Below, piece by piece: positions 53,318 to 64,000 of a stretch of 64,000 bases of DNA; the first letter of the stretch is position 1, and every line of letters begins with the position of its first letter. The notes under the pieces were generated by a model that was not told the origin of the DNA, did no database searches, and worked only from the letters and a program-made list of their open reading frames with translations. The stretch is from an uncultured Gammaproteobacteria bacterium. GTDB lineage: Bacteria > Pseudomonadota > Gammaproteobacteria > GCA-001735895. The stretch is from NCBI GenBank assembly GCA_913061315.1, contig CAJXUC010000002.1, positions 62,001-126,000 of the forward strand, in the 5' to 3' direction. The translations under genes and the position numbers were made by a program.

Positions 53318-55222
53318 ATGAAACTTTCTTGCCTCAAATTAAAACTCTCAGCAATACTGATAATCGCCATTTCGGGCTGCCAAACTACGACCCAACTAGA
53401 ATTACCCAAAACCAACCTAGATACCCTTTTTGAAACAACAATTACAACGACAGCTGAAGAAATTTTGGCTGCCTTTGCGCTTGAGTCTAATCAAAACTGG
53501 CCAGACGCAGCTTTGGCTTATCAGGATTTGGCTCAAAAAAGTGACCAACCTGAACGGTCATCTTTTTTAATTAAATCGGCCTTCATGCTTTATCAGGCGG
53601 GTAACTTTCCAGACATACTGACTCTATTCAATTCATTGCAGAAAAGCGATATTGTCGAACAAGATCAACACTATAAAACCACCTTACTTGCGGGCTCTTA
53701 TTTTCACGAGGGTAAGATATATCAAAGCTTGTTAGAGTTACCCTCAATTGAGGCAATAGTCGATTGGCGCTATAAAGTATTGGCTTTAAATATTCGCTCA
53801 AAAAGCTTACTCGCCATAGGCAAACCTAAAGAAAGTACTGAACTAAGAATTCAAATTAGTCGCTATTTGACAGTCCCAGCAGAAATCGAGCTAAACCATG
53901 ATTTTATCTGGAATGCACTTAATCAAATTTCAGAAAGTACAATCGTCAATGAACTATCAAAACCACAAAGTAATCCGGTCCGGGGTTGGTTAGAGTTGAA
54001 TCTAATCGCAAGGCGTTCAGATATGCAGCCAAAAATAATCCAACCCTGGATAAATAAGTGGTATGAGGTTTATGACGGGCATGCCGCGGGAAAGTTATTC
54101 GCACTCAAACTGGTGGAAGAAAGTAAGAAAAGCAACATTAAACCTGAGCGAATTGCGCTCATGTTGCCATTATCAGGCAGGCTTGAGGAAGTGTCCAAGG
54201 CAATTCAAAACGGATTTCTCTACGCCTACTACGAAGACAATGTAAATCAGAATCCAGCGCTTGATGTTAAACTGGAAATTATCGATGCCAGTACAGACGT
54301 TAATGAATTTGATCTTCAATATCGTCAGGCAATAAAAAATGGGGCTGACTTTATTGTTGGCCCTATTAATAAGGAACTAGTCGAACGATTACAAACCGAA
54401 GGTAAACTAAAGGTGCCAACATTGGCATTGAACTATGGCGACGAATCCAAACCATCTAACTCAAACTTATATCAGTTTGGCTTACGCCCAGAAGATGAAG
54501 CCAAACAAATTGCTGACTATGCCTTAGCTCAGGGCAAACATCATGCTATTATCTTGGCACCAGACACTTCGTGGGGTAAGCGCCTGCATCAAGCGTTTAA
54601 AACTAGATTTGAAGCGTTAGGAGGACACGTTGTTGGCAGCGAAACCTACCCGTCAAAGAAAAGTGATTATGCCGTTTCAATCAAAAAACTGTTAAATGTA
54701 ACCACTAGTAATTTACGTAAGTCAATGATTCAGCAAGTGATTGGGCAGTCAGTCAAATTTGAACCTCGGCGTCGACAGGATGTTGATATGATTTTTGTTG
54801 CAGCCAACTCTCGTCAAGCCAAACTCATCAAACCGCAATTAAAGTTTCACCATGCTCAGGATTTACCCGTTTTTTCTACCTCACATATTTCATCTGGCAA
54901 CGCCAATGTCAACGATGATCGTGATTTGAATGACATTTTATTCGTCGACATCCCATGGATGTTGAATAATGAAAACAATATGGATTATCAGAATATTTCA
55001 AATTTATGGCCTGATAGTAGCAATCGGTTTAGTCGATTTTTTGCATTCGGTATAGATGCTTATCGATTGATCCCATCCCTGCGTCGATTGAAGATTAACC
55101 CACAGAAATCTTTGATCCAGCATACCGGCGTATTGAGCGTTGATAATAAAGGTAGAGTTAAACGATCACTTTTAATGGCAACCTATAAAAAAGGTAGCGC
55201 AAAACAACTAAAATTTCAGTAA
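53318..55222 (+). CDS. lpoA: Penicillin-binding protein activator LpoA
   Basis: Lipoprotein signal (IAISGC); C-terminal periplasmic-binding-like domain ERIALMLPLSGRLEEVSKAIQNGFLYA. Confidence 0.9.
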   Translation: MKLSCLKLKLSAILIIAISGCQTTTQLELPKTNLDTLFETTITTTAEEILAAFALESNQNWPDAALAYQDLAQKSDQPERSSFLIKSAFMLYQAGNFPDILTLFNSLQKSDIVEQDQHYKTTLLAGSYFHEGKIYQSLLELPSIEAIVDWRYKVLALNIRSKSLLAIGKPKESTELRIQISRYLTVPAEIELNHDFIWNALNQISESTIVNELSKPQSNPVRGWLELNLIARRSDMQPKIIQPWINKWYEVYDGHAAGKLFALKLVEESKKSNIKPERIALMLPLSGRLEEVSKAIQNGFLYAYYEDNVNQNPALDVKLEIIDASTDVNEFDLQYRQAIKNGADFIVGPINKELVERLQTEGKLKVPTLALNYGDESKPSNSNLYQFGLRPEDEAKQIADYALAQGKHHAIILAPDTSWGKRLHQAFKTRFEALGGHVVGSETYPSKKSDYAVSIKKLLNVTTSNLRKSMIQQVIGQSVKFEPRRRQDVDMIFVAANSRQAKLIKPQLKFHHAQDLPVFSTSHISSGNANVNDDRDLNDILFVDIPWMLNNENNMDYQNISNLWPDSSNRFSRFFAFGIDAYRLIPSLRRLKINPQKSLIQHTGVLSVDNKGRVKRSLLMATYKKGSAKQLKFQ

Positions 55223-55241
55223 TCGCTTATCTGTAAAGTAA

Positions 55242-55619
55242 ATGAATATGGCTAGCAGCACCCAAATTGGACAACACTATGAAGCGTTCGCAAAAAGTTA
55301 CTTACAAAAAAAGGGATTGAAATTACTTGATCAGAATTATCACTCACGATTTGGTGAGATAGATCTCATAATGTTTGATCAGCAAGTCTTGTGCTTCATT
55401 GAAGTCAAGTTTCGCAAAAGCAATGCTTTTGGTGGCGCAGCTTCAGCAATACCAGCCGCAAAACAACAAAAAATTATAAAGACGGCTCATTGTTATATTG
55501 CAGCAACACCGGCCATAGCACAAAAGCCAATGCGCTTTGATGCGCTAATCATACAACTTGAGTCATCACTTTCTGCTCTTAATATAGAGTGGATCCAAAA
55601 CGCCTTTTATGTAGAATAA
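55242..55619 (+). CDS. yraN: YraN family (UPF0102) putative endonuclease
   Basis: GQHYEAFAKSYLQKKGLKLLDQNYHSRFGEIDLIMFD...FIEVKFRKS. Confidence 0.93.
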   Translation: MNMASSTQIGQHYEAFAKSYLQKKGLKLLDQNYHSRFGEIDLIMFDQQVLCFIEVKFRKSNAFGGAASAIPAAKQQKIIKTAHCYIAATPAIAQKPMRFDALIIQLESSLSALNIEWIQNAFYVE

Positions 55620-55653
55620 AATGGACAAATACTCGATTAGTATACAACGCTAA

Positions 55654-56701
<1,048 letters not shown>

Positions 56702-56727
56702 AATCGAAGAATTATCGCAAGAGCCTA

Positions 56728-57354
56728 TTATGCAACCATGTCTCTTTCTTGTTCAGACAAACTGGCCTGAAACGAAGGGCGCGAGAAAACGCGCTTCATA
56801 TAGGTTGTGATTGGCTTACAAGAAGGCGGTAGTTCGATATCATAGTAGGGTAAGCGCCACAAAATGGGAGCAATACTACAATCAAGCAAACTGAATTCAT
56901 CTGATAAAAAGTAAGGTTTTACGGCAAACACCTCCACTGAATTAATCAAGCTCTCAGTTAATGCTTTTTTGGCTTGCTCCTTCTTTTTTTCTGTACCTTT
57001 CTCTATATCATCCAACAGGCTGAACCAGTCACTTTCAATCCGAAACAAAGCCAGACGGCATTTAGCACGCGACACAGGATCAACCGGCATCAACGGCGGA
57101 TGCGGAAAACGCTCATCAAGATATTCAATCAATACTCGCGCGTTATAGAGCACGAGGTCACGATCAACCATTGTAGGCACTGTCGCATAAGGATTTAAGT
57201 CAATTAGATCCTCAGGCAAGTTATCCATATCAACATCATGGATTTCGACCGTAATGTCCTTCTCAGCGAGCACAATACGTGCGCGATGGCATTCGGGGTC
57301 CACTGGTGATGAAAAACAACTCATTACCGATCGACGATTCGCCACAATTGACAT
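56728..57354 (-). CDS. sspA: Stringent starvation protein A (GST-like)
   Basis: SVMSCFSSPVDPECHRARIVLAEKDITVEI; NPYATVPTMVDRDLVLYNARVLIEYLDERFPHPPLMPVDP. Confidence 0.95.
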   Translation of the reverse strand: MSIVANRRSVMSCFSSPVDPECHRARIVLAEKDITVEIHDVDMDNLPEDLIDLNPYATVPTMVDRDLVLYNARVLIEYLDERFPHPPLMPVDPVSRAKCRLALFRIESDWFSLLDDIEKGTEKKKEQAKKALTESLINSVEVFAVKPYFLSDEFSLLDCSIAPILWRLPYYDIELPPSCKPITTYMKRVFSRPSFQASLSEQERDMVA

Positions 57355-57368
57355 ATTTAAATCCTTGG

Positions 57369-58133
57369 TTAGTTTATGTCCTTCCAAAATTCTTTCTTAA
57401 GGAAATAAGCCAAAATTAGGAAGAGGAATAAAAAGATAATAACGCCAGTTCCGACATTTTGCCGAGTTTGACGATACGGTTCTGACACGTAATCAAGAAA
57501 GCCAACCAAATCATAGATGGTTTGGTCAAATTCAGATTTAGAGAGTGCACCTGGTTTGACTATATCAAAGCCAACAATAGCTTCAATCTGGTCGCCATTA
57601 GCATCCACTTTCATAGCCATTTTAGGTACTTGATATCCTTGCAGATCGGCTAATACGTGCGGCATGCCCACTTTGTCAAAGACACCATTGTTCATACCAA
57701 AGGGCCTTGATTCATCCACATAAAACGCTCTCAGATAATTGTATAGCCAATCAACACCCCGTGAACGCGCTATCAAACTTAAGTCTGGGGGAATTATACC
57801 AAAAGCCTCGGAAGCATAGTCTGCACCCATACTATTAGTCATTAATGCGCCCACTTTAGTTTTATCACCATTTTTATCGGTAGTAAAAATAAGGTTCTCT
57901 GAAACTTGAGCATCGTCAATTTCAAGATCGGCCCCGACTCGGTTATATCGCGAATAGGATGCTTCATGACAACTCATACAATAATTAACAAACGTACGAG
58001 CTCCTCGTTGCATCGAGGCCTTGTCGTCCCAATCGATTGTAATATCATCGCTTGGAAATGAGGCACCACCACCGGCAGCAAAACCCATCACTGGTAATAA
58101 AAAACCAATCATAACAATTAGCGTCTTTTTCAT
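57369..58133 (-). CDS. petC: Ubiquinol-cytochrome c reductase cytochrome c1
   Basis: CMSCHE heme c site; C-terminal TM anchor. Confidence 0.95.
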   Translation of the reverse strand: MKKTLIVMIGFLLPVMGFAAGGGASFPSDDITIDWDDKASMQRGARTFVNYCMSCHEASYSRYNRVGADLEIDDAQVSENLIFTTDKNGDKTKVGALMTNSMGADYASEAFGIIPPDLSLIARSRGVDWLYNYLRAFYVDESRPFGMNNGVFDKVGMPHVLADLQGYQVPKMAMKVDANGDQIEAIVGFDIVKPGALSKSEFDQTIYDLVGFLDYVSEPYRQTRQNVGTGVIIFLFLFLILAYFLKKEFWKDIN

Positions 58134-59359
58134 TACAGGATCCTCTCTGGAACAGGCTTTGTTTTTTCGTTTTTGCTAATCCACCAAATACCTAGAAAGA
58201 AACCAAAATAGCCAAGACTAAAGACTCGAGCAAAAAAGGTACGTAACTCAGTTGGTGGTAATGCGCCCAAGTAACCCAAGCCGATAAAGCTAATCACCAA
58301 CATGGCCAGCAGCCATTTAAACGAGTTAGCTCGATAGCGAATAGAATGAACCTTGCCTCGGTCTAGCCACGGCAATACAAATAGAACCGCGATAGCACCA
58401 AACATTGCAAGAACTCCCGATAGCTTGTGCGGTACTGCTCTTAAAATGGCGTAAAAAGGCGTAAAATACCATACTGGAGCAATGTGCTCAGGTGTCTTAA
58501 ACGGGTTGGCGGGTATAAAGTTCGCATGCTCCAAAAAGTAGCCTCCCATTTCTGGCATGAAAAATACCACGCCACAAAACAAAATTAAAAAACTCACCAC
58601 ACCAACAATATCCTTCACCGTGTAATACGGATGGAAAGGAATGCCATCCAGTGGAACGCCGTTTACATCCTTGTGCTTCTTAATTTCAATACCTTCAGGG
58701 TTATTCGAACCAACTTCATGTAATGCAATAATGTGCATCACAACCAACATGATTAAAACTAAAGGAACAGCAATGACATGCAGCGCAAAGAATCGGTTTA
58801 GAGTGGCATCAGAAATAACAAAGTCACCTCGAATCCACAACGTTAAGTCATCACCAATGATGGGTATTGCACCAAATAATGAAATAATGACCTGTGCGCC
58901 CCAAAAAGACATTTGCCCCCAAGGTAATAGATAACCCATGAAAGCTTCTGCCATTAATGCAAGGAAAATGAACATACCAAAAACCCAAATCAATTCACGT
59001 GGTTTTTGGTAAGATCCATACATCAGGCCTCGGAACATATGGAGATAGACAACAACGAAGAAAGCCGATGCGCCAGTAGAATGCAAATAGCGAATTAACC
59101 AGCCCCAATCAACATCGCGCATAATATGTTCGACTGATATAAAAGCCTGTGCCCCATCCGGCTTGTAATGCATGGTGAGAAAAATACCAGTTACAATTTG
59201 AAGAATGAGAACCAACAAATTTAAAGAGCCAAAAAAGTACCAAAAGTTAAAGTTCTTTGGTGCATAGTATTTTGAAATGTGCTCTTCCCATAACTTGGTT
59301 AATGGAAAGCGTTCATCGACCCAACCTAGCAGGCCTTTATCAGTATTATCGTTACTCAT
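58133..59359 (-). CDS. petB: Ubiquinol-cytochrome c reductase cytochrome b
   Basis: NFWYFFGSLNLLVLILQIVTGIFLTMHY, GYLLPWGQMSFWGAQV, PHKLSGVLAMFGAI. Confidence 0.97.
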   Translation of the reverse strand: MSNDNTDKGLLGWVDERFPLTKLWEEHISKYYAPKNFNFWYFFGSLNLLVLILQIVTGIFLTMHYKPDGAQAFISVEHIMRDVDWGWLIRYLHSTGASAFFVVVYLHMFRGLMYGSYQKPRELIWVFGMFIFLALMAEAFMGYLLPWGQMSFWGAQVIISLFGAIPIIGDDLTLWIRGDFVISDATLNRFFALHVIAVPLVLIMLVVMHIIALHEVGSNNPEGIEIKKHKDVNGVPLDGIPFHPYYTVKDIVGVVSFLILFCGVVFFMPEMGGYFLEHANFIPANPFKTPEHIAPVWYFTPFYAILRAVPHKLSGVLAMFGAIAVLFVLPWLDRGKVHSIRYRANSFKWLLAMLVISFIGLGYLGALPPTELRTFFARVFSLGYFGFFLGIWWISKNEKTKPVPERIL

Positions 59360-59931
59360 TAGGCAGCTCCGTCCTCACCGATACGAATCACATCATTACT
59401 GACATAATAGTAGGGGGGCACTGGTAGGTTAGTGGGAGCAGGCACACCACTATAAACGCGCCCAGCAAAATCAAATTTAGATCCATGACAAGGACAAAAG
59501 AAACCTTGAAAACCGGCAACTACTTCAGGCTGATAAGTGGGAGAACATCCTAGATGCGTACAAACCCCTTCCACTACTAAATATTCAGGCTTGATAGAGC
59601 GCACTTCATTTTTAGCGTACTCCGGTTGAATGCTTGCATCCGAAGATGGATCACTTAACTCACTTTCTACAGACGACAGTGTTGCTAAAATGTTAGTATC
59701 ACGCCGCACTATCCAAACCGGTTTGCCACGCCATTTAACGATAACTTGCTGGCCCGGCTCCATTTTGCTTATATTAAATTCAACGGGTGCACCAGCGGAT
59801 CTGGCTCGCGCACTTGGGCTCCAAGTTTTTAAAAATGGAACCGCTACCGCACTGACTCCGACTGCACCAACCACAACAGTCGCGGCACTCAGGAAACGCC
59901 TGCGATTATTATCTACACCATCAGAAGACAT
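59359..59931 (-). CDS. petA: Ubiquinol-cytochrome c reductase Rieske iron-sulfur subunit
   Basis: CTHLGCSP...FFCPCHGSKFD; N-terminal RRRFLSAATVV Tat-like segment. Confidence 0.97.
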   Translation of the reverse strand: MSSDGVDNNRRRFLSAATVVVGAVGVSAVAVPFLKTWSPSARARSAGAPVEFNISKMEPGQQVIVKWRGKPVWIVRRDTNILATLSSVESELSDPSSDASIQPEYAKNEVRSIKPEYLVVEGVCTHLGCSPTYQPEVVAGFQGFFCPCHGSKFDFAGRVYSGVPAPTNLPVPPYYYVSNDVIRIGEDGAA

Positions 59932-60103
59932 TCGATTAATCCATGATTGAGAAATTTGAAAACCTGAAATAAAAAACGTGAGTAGTTTATTTCAGACATA
60001 AAAAACGGTCGCCATAATAGCTTGATTTAACTTTTCGGTCGAGGTTATTAACGACATAACTCGTCATAAGTGTAAAAAAATTCAAATCTTCCACCCTAAT
60101 CTT

Positions 60104-60859
60104 CTAAACCGGATTAGGGATATCAATAAACTGGTGCTTTAATCCAAATTGCTCAGATATTAACCGCCCCAATGCCTGCACCCCATAACGTTCTGTGGCA
60201 TGATGGCCAGCAGCAATATAATGGATGCCACATTCCTTTGCGTAATGAAACGTATGTTCGGACACCTCACCACTAATAAACACGTCGAAGCCCCTGTCCG
60301 CCGCCTGATCAATATAACTTTGTGCTGCACCCGTGCACCAAGCAATGCTTTTAACGGGCTTATTCCCGGCTGCAAGACTCAATGGCGTAGTATTTAATTG
60401 ATTAGCAATGGACTTTGTAAGCTCATCCAGCGTTATGGTCGACTCCAATGAAGTATAAAACACAATATCGTGACATCCAACGCTAGCAAAAGTTCCATGA
60501 ACTTCCCACCCCATTATATTAGCTATCTGGACATTGTTACCAACCACTGGATGAGCATCCAAGGGCAAGTGATAGGCCAGTAAGTTAATGTTGTTTTTGA
60601 TTAGCGTGCGTATACGACGACCTTTGAACCCTGCGATCACTGGGGACTCTCCTTTCCAAAAATAACCATGATGAACTAACAGGGTATCTGCTCGGACATC
60701 GATTGCTGCCTCAATTAAATCAAGGCTGGCCGTTACGCCAGAGACTATTGATTTAACTTCACTGACACTTTCAATCTGCACCCCATTAGGACAATAGTCA
60801 TTAAAGTCATTAACTCGGAGATAGTCGGCACAAAAGTCGCTTAGCCTCTGTAACTGCAT
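60104..60859 (-). CDS. Nif3-like / YbgI family GTP cyclohydrolase I type 2 homolog
   Basis: DYCPNGVQIES, DTLLVHHGYFWKGE, GEVSEHTFHYAKECGIHYIAAGHHATERYG. Confidence 0.93.
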   Translation of the reverse strand: MQLQRLSDFCADYLRVNDFNDYCPNGVQIESVSEVKSIVSGVTASLDLIEAAIDVRADTLLVHHGYFWKGESPVIAGFKGRRIRTLIKNNINLLAYHLPLDAHPVVGNNVQIANIMGWEVHGTFASVGCHDIVFYTSLESTITLDELTKSIANQLNTTPLSLAAGNKPVKSIAWCTGAAQSYIDQAADRGFDVFISGEVSEHTFHYAKECGIHYIAAGHHATERYGVQALGRLISEQFGLKHQFIDIPNPV

Positions 60860-60904
60860 AATTTTTCACCCTCTACTGGCATATTCGTATGATACTATTT
60901 CATT

Positions 60905-62068
60905 ATGAGAATAATCAAAACCTTAGCATTTTTATTGCAATTTAGCCTTCTAGGTTTGGCGATTGCAATATTATATTTGTTCTGGCAATCCGAGCACTCG
61001 AACAAAGATATTATGAACTTTCTCTTACCTTCAACGAAGGAAATACAATCTCGAAGCACCAATCAATTATTGATCCAAGTTCCAACCGCTTCCTATGCTG
61101 ATGCTGTGGCTTCCTCATTTGAATCAGTCGTCACTATATATACCTCCAAAATGATAGTCGAACAATCTCACCCTCTACTAGACGACCCCATTTTCAGCCA
61201 ACTATTTGGAGAACAACTCCAACGTCGACAACGCAGTAAAACAGAAACCAACCTCGGCTCAGGCGTCATCATCAGCAATGAGGGCTACATCATAACCAAC
61301 CAGCACGTAATCGACGGGGCGGACGAAATATTAATCTCCCTGCCTGACGGGCGTGGTAGCCAGGCTGTTTTAATAGGTGAAGATAAGGAAACTGACATTG
61401 CCATTTTACAAATACCCATTAGTGGCTTAAGCAGCATTAAAATAGCACCAAATAATCCAGTTAGAGTCGGTGATGTCGTGCTCGCCATTGGCAACCCATT
61501 AAATGTTGGTCAAACGGTAACAATGGGCATCATCAGCGCGACGGGGAGAAATCGAATTGGTTTAAACACTTTCGAAAACTTCATTCAGACCGATGCTGCT
61601 ATTAACCCCGGTAATTCAGGTGGTGCTTTAGTTAACGCTAAGGGTGAGTTGATCGGAATCAACACCGCCATTTTCAATCAGGCCGGTGGCGCACAAGGCA
61701 TAGGCTTTGCTATTCCGACCTCAATTGCATTTGATATCATGCAGCAACTCATCGATTACGGCAAAATTTCTCGTGGATGGTTAGGCGTTGAAGGTGTTGA
61801 AATTACTGCTAAAGCAGCCTTGTCTACCGGTAGTCCTAATATTAAAGGCGCACTCATCGTTGGTGTTTTCATTAATAGCCCAGCCGACATGGCGGGTATT
61901 CGGTCTGGAGATATACTGGTTGCAATAGATGGTAAATCAGTGCTTGGGGTTCGCGACCTGTTAGAAAAAGTAAGCTTTCATAAGCCCGGCGACACTCTGA
62001 ATATAACTGTTTATCGAGGGCCCGATAAATACACCTTTAAAACAATTGCCACCGAAAGGCCAAGGTAA
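60905..62068 (+). CDS. degS: DegS/AlgW-like periplasmic serine protease
   Basis: N-terminal TM, GYIITNQHVI, TDIAILQI, INPGNSGGALVN, and a single PDZ domain. Confidence 0.92.
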   Translation: MRIIKTLAFLLQFSLLGLAIAILYLFWQSEHSNKDIMNFLLPSTKEIQSRSTNQLLIQVPTASYADAVASSFESVVTIYTSKMIVEQSHPLLDDPIFSQLFGEQLQRRQRSKTETNLGSGVIISNEGYIITNQHVIDGADEILISLPDGRGSQAVLIGEDKETDIAILQIPISGLSSIKIAPNNPVRVGDVVLAIGNPLNVGQTVTMGIISATGRNRIGLNTFENFIQTDAAINPGNSGGALVNAKGELIGINTAIFNQAGGAQGIGFAIPTSIAFDIMQQLIDYGKISRGWLGVEGVEITAKAALSTGSPNIKGALIVGVFINSPADMAGIRSGDILVAIDGKSVLGVRDLLEKVSFHKPGDTLNITVYRGPDKYTFKTIATERPR

Positions 62069-62180
62069 TAACCTTATCTCTAATTCTTAAATAGTAAGTA
62101 AGTGAGATAGTTAATACCTGCGCCTAAAACTGTTCACTAAAAACACCTAAAGTCTCAAATCATTTTAAATATAAATTAGA

Positions 62181-63479
62181 TTACTTAATACGATATTCCG
62201 CCGAACAAGCATGGGCAACCAATCCTTCTCCACGCGCTAACACAGAAGCAAGTTTACCTAACTCTGAGGCACCTGCGAGAGAACAGCCAATTAGGCTCGA
62301 CCTTTTCTGAAAGTCGTAAACACCCAGTGGCGATGAAAAACGAGCGGTTCTAGAGGTCGGCAAGACGTGATTGGGTCCGGCACAATAATCACCCAATGCT
62401 TCAGCGGTATAACGGCCCATAAAAATAGCACCCGCATGCCGAATGGATTTTGCCATAGCGGGCGCGTCGTCTACCGATAGCTCAAGATGTTCTGGGGCAA
62501 TGTAATTAGTGATTTTTATCGCATCATCCATATCGGATACGTGAATCAGTGCGCCGCGTGCCGTAAGAGAAGCCCGAATAATATCTTGCCGAGGCATCTC
62601 TTTAATTTGACGTTCGATACTCGCTTGAACCTGATCAAGAAAATCAGCATCTGGAGATAGCAATATCGCTTGCGCATTTTCGTCGTGCTCAGCCTGTGAA
62701 AACAAATCCATTGCAATCCAGTCAGGGTCTGTTTTACCATCACAAACAACCAAGATCTCTGATGGCCCTGCAATCATGTCGATGCCCACTGTGCCAAATA
62801 CCAATCGTTTTGCAGTCGCCACATAAATATTTCCAGGACCCACAATTTTATCAACCGCAGGAACTGTTTCTGTTCCATAAGTCAGAGCTGCAATTGCCTG
62901 TGCGCCACCAATGGTAAAAACTCTGTCAACACCCGCAATATAGGCGGCGGCCAAAACAAGTTCGTTAATAACGCCTTTTGGGGTTGGAACCACCATAATC
63001 AATTCTTCAACGCCAGCCACCTTAGCTGGAACAGCGTTCATTAATACCGAGGAAGGGTAGGTTGCTTTGCCACCCGGCACATATAAACCGACTCGATCGA
63101 GTGGACTTACTTGCTGACCAAGCACTGTTCCATCTGCCTCCACATATTGCCACGACTCTATTTTTTGGTGCTCAGCATATGAGCGAATGCGCTCAGCTGC
63201 AGAATCAAGTGCATGGCGCTCAATATCAGATAAGCTTTGGTATGCTTTCTTTAACCGATCTCGTGATAGCTCTAAATCTGACGCGGCTTTAACCACCAAA
63301 CCATCAAACTTGTCGGTGTATTCCAATAGTGCCTGATCACCTTTTGACTTAATCGAGCGGATAATTCCATTAACCGTATCAAAAATAACCTGATCTGACT
63401 CGGCTTCCCATGCTAATAAATCTTTTAATTGGGACCCAAAGTTATTGGATTGACTGTCAAGACGTTTAATTTTAATCAT
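62181..63479 (-). CDS. hisD: Histidinol dehydrogenase
   Basis: [75 protein letters not shown]. Confidence 0.97.
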   Translation of the reverse strand: MIKIKRLDSQSNNFGSQLKDLLAWEAESDQVIFDTVNGIIRSIKSKGDQALLEYTDKFDGLVVKAASDLELSRDRLKKAYQSLSDIERHALDSAAERIRSYAEHQKIESWQYVEADGTVLGQQVSPLDRVGLYVPGGKATYPSSVLMNAVPAKVAGVEELIMVVPTPKGVINELVLAAAYIAGVDRVFTIGGAQAIAALTYGTETVPAVDKIVGPGNIYVATAKRLVFGTVGIDMIAGPSEILVVCDGKTDPDWIAMDLFSQAEHDENAQAILLSPDADFLDQVQASIERQIKEMPRQDIIRASLTARGALIHVSDMDDAIKITNYIAPEHLELSVDDAPAMAKSIRHAGAIFMGRYTAEALGDYCAGPNHVLPTSRTARFSSPLGVYDFQKRSSLIGCSLAGASELGKLASVLARGEGLVAHACSAEYRIK

Positions 63480-63484
63480 AGCGA

Positions 63485-64000
63485 TTATTCCATCACTGCC
63501 TTTTGGATTCGAGAAACGAATTCTTTTATAGCCTGATTTTTCATTTTTTGCGAGGCCCTATTAACAATCAATCGTGACGTAATGTCCATAATATGTTCGA
63601 GTGGTGCCAGCCCATTTGCATTCAATGTATTACCCGTATCAACCAAGTCAACAATCAAGTCAGACAATCCAACAATTGGCGCCAACTCCATTGACCCATA
63701 GAGTTTTATCAATTCTACCTGGCGTCCCTGATCAAGAAAATACTGTCGTGCTATTCTAGGGTATTTAGTCGCCACCTTTAGCCGCCCAGAAGGTAATGGC
63801 TTATTAGGGAACCCCGCCGTCATTAATTTACAGCCTGAAATTTTCAAATCGACCCGTTCATACAGACCCTCACCACCATGTTCAAGTAAAACATCCTTAC
63901 CCGCGATGCCAATATCAGCAGCACCATATTGAACATACGTTGGGACGTCAGATGATCGAATCAACACCAGATTAATATTGGCATGGTTCGTTGGAAAGAT
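63485..64000 (-). CDS. hisG: ATP phosphoribosyltransferase catalytic subunit, apparent short form (5' end beyond window)
   Basis: [37 protein letters not shown]; frame remains open to the window edge. Confidence 0.93.
   Translation of the reverse strand: MFPTNHANINLVLIRSSDVPTYVQYGAADIGIAGKDVLLEHGGEGLYERVDLKISGCKLMTAGFPNKPLPSGRLKVATKYPRIARQYFLDQGRQVELIKLYGSMELAPIVGLSDLIVDLVDTGNTLNANGLAPLEHIMDITSRLIVNRASQKMKNQAIKEFVSRIQKAVME

Overview
This window is a 64 kb, AT-leaning, gammaproteobacterial-type chromosomal segment. Every product call comes from reading the supplied translations; no database search was run. It contains: (i) lptF/lptG, pepA-holC-valS and slyD-like housekeeping genes; (ii) katG; (iii) a ~16 kb accessory catabolic region (13963-29956). 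That region holds a puuB-like oxidase, a PotABCD-like polyamine ABC transporter, an amidase, an HDAC-family acetylpolyamine amidohydrolase, a PuuR-like regulator, a TMADH-family flavoenzyme, LysR, RidA, an FMO-like flavoprotein, DUF1028 and an ArgE-like deacylase; (iv) a very compact dcw cluster from mraZ to ftsZ on the minus strand; (v) RNase P RNA (rnpB, minus strand); (vi) an aldehyde:ferredoxin oxidoreductase-like gene with a MoaD/ThiS-like gene; (vii) rsmI-lpoA-yraN-diaA, sspAB-petABC, a Nif3-family gene, a degS-like gene and hisD-hisG. No tRNA, CRISPR array, prophage or intact IS element was recognised. The most interesting observations are: a pair of inverted near-identical 18-bp sites resembling the E. 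coli PuuR operator in the divergent puuB/potA promoter region; a TMADH-family enzyme that keeps the FMN and 4Fe-4S cysteines but lacks two residues of the trimethylamine aromatic bowl; four GTG boxes at exact 10-bp period in front of mraZ; an 18-bp palindrome with an OxyR-like ATAG-N7-CTAT core upstream of katG; several other long perfect AT-rich palindromes; and an lptF gene with no canonical start codon for its conserved N-terminus. None of these is proven to be a new system. The 14-30 kb catabolic region is the best candidate for undescribed biology.
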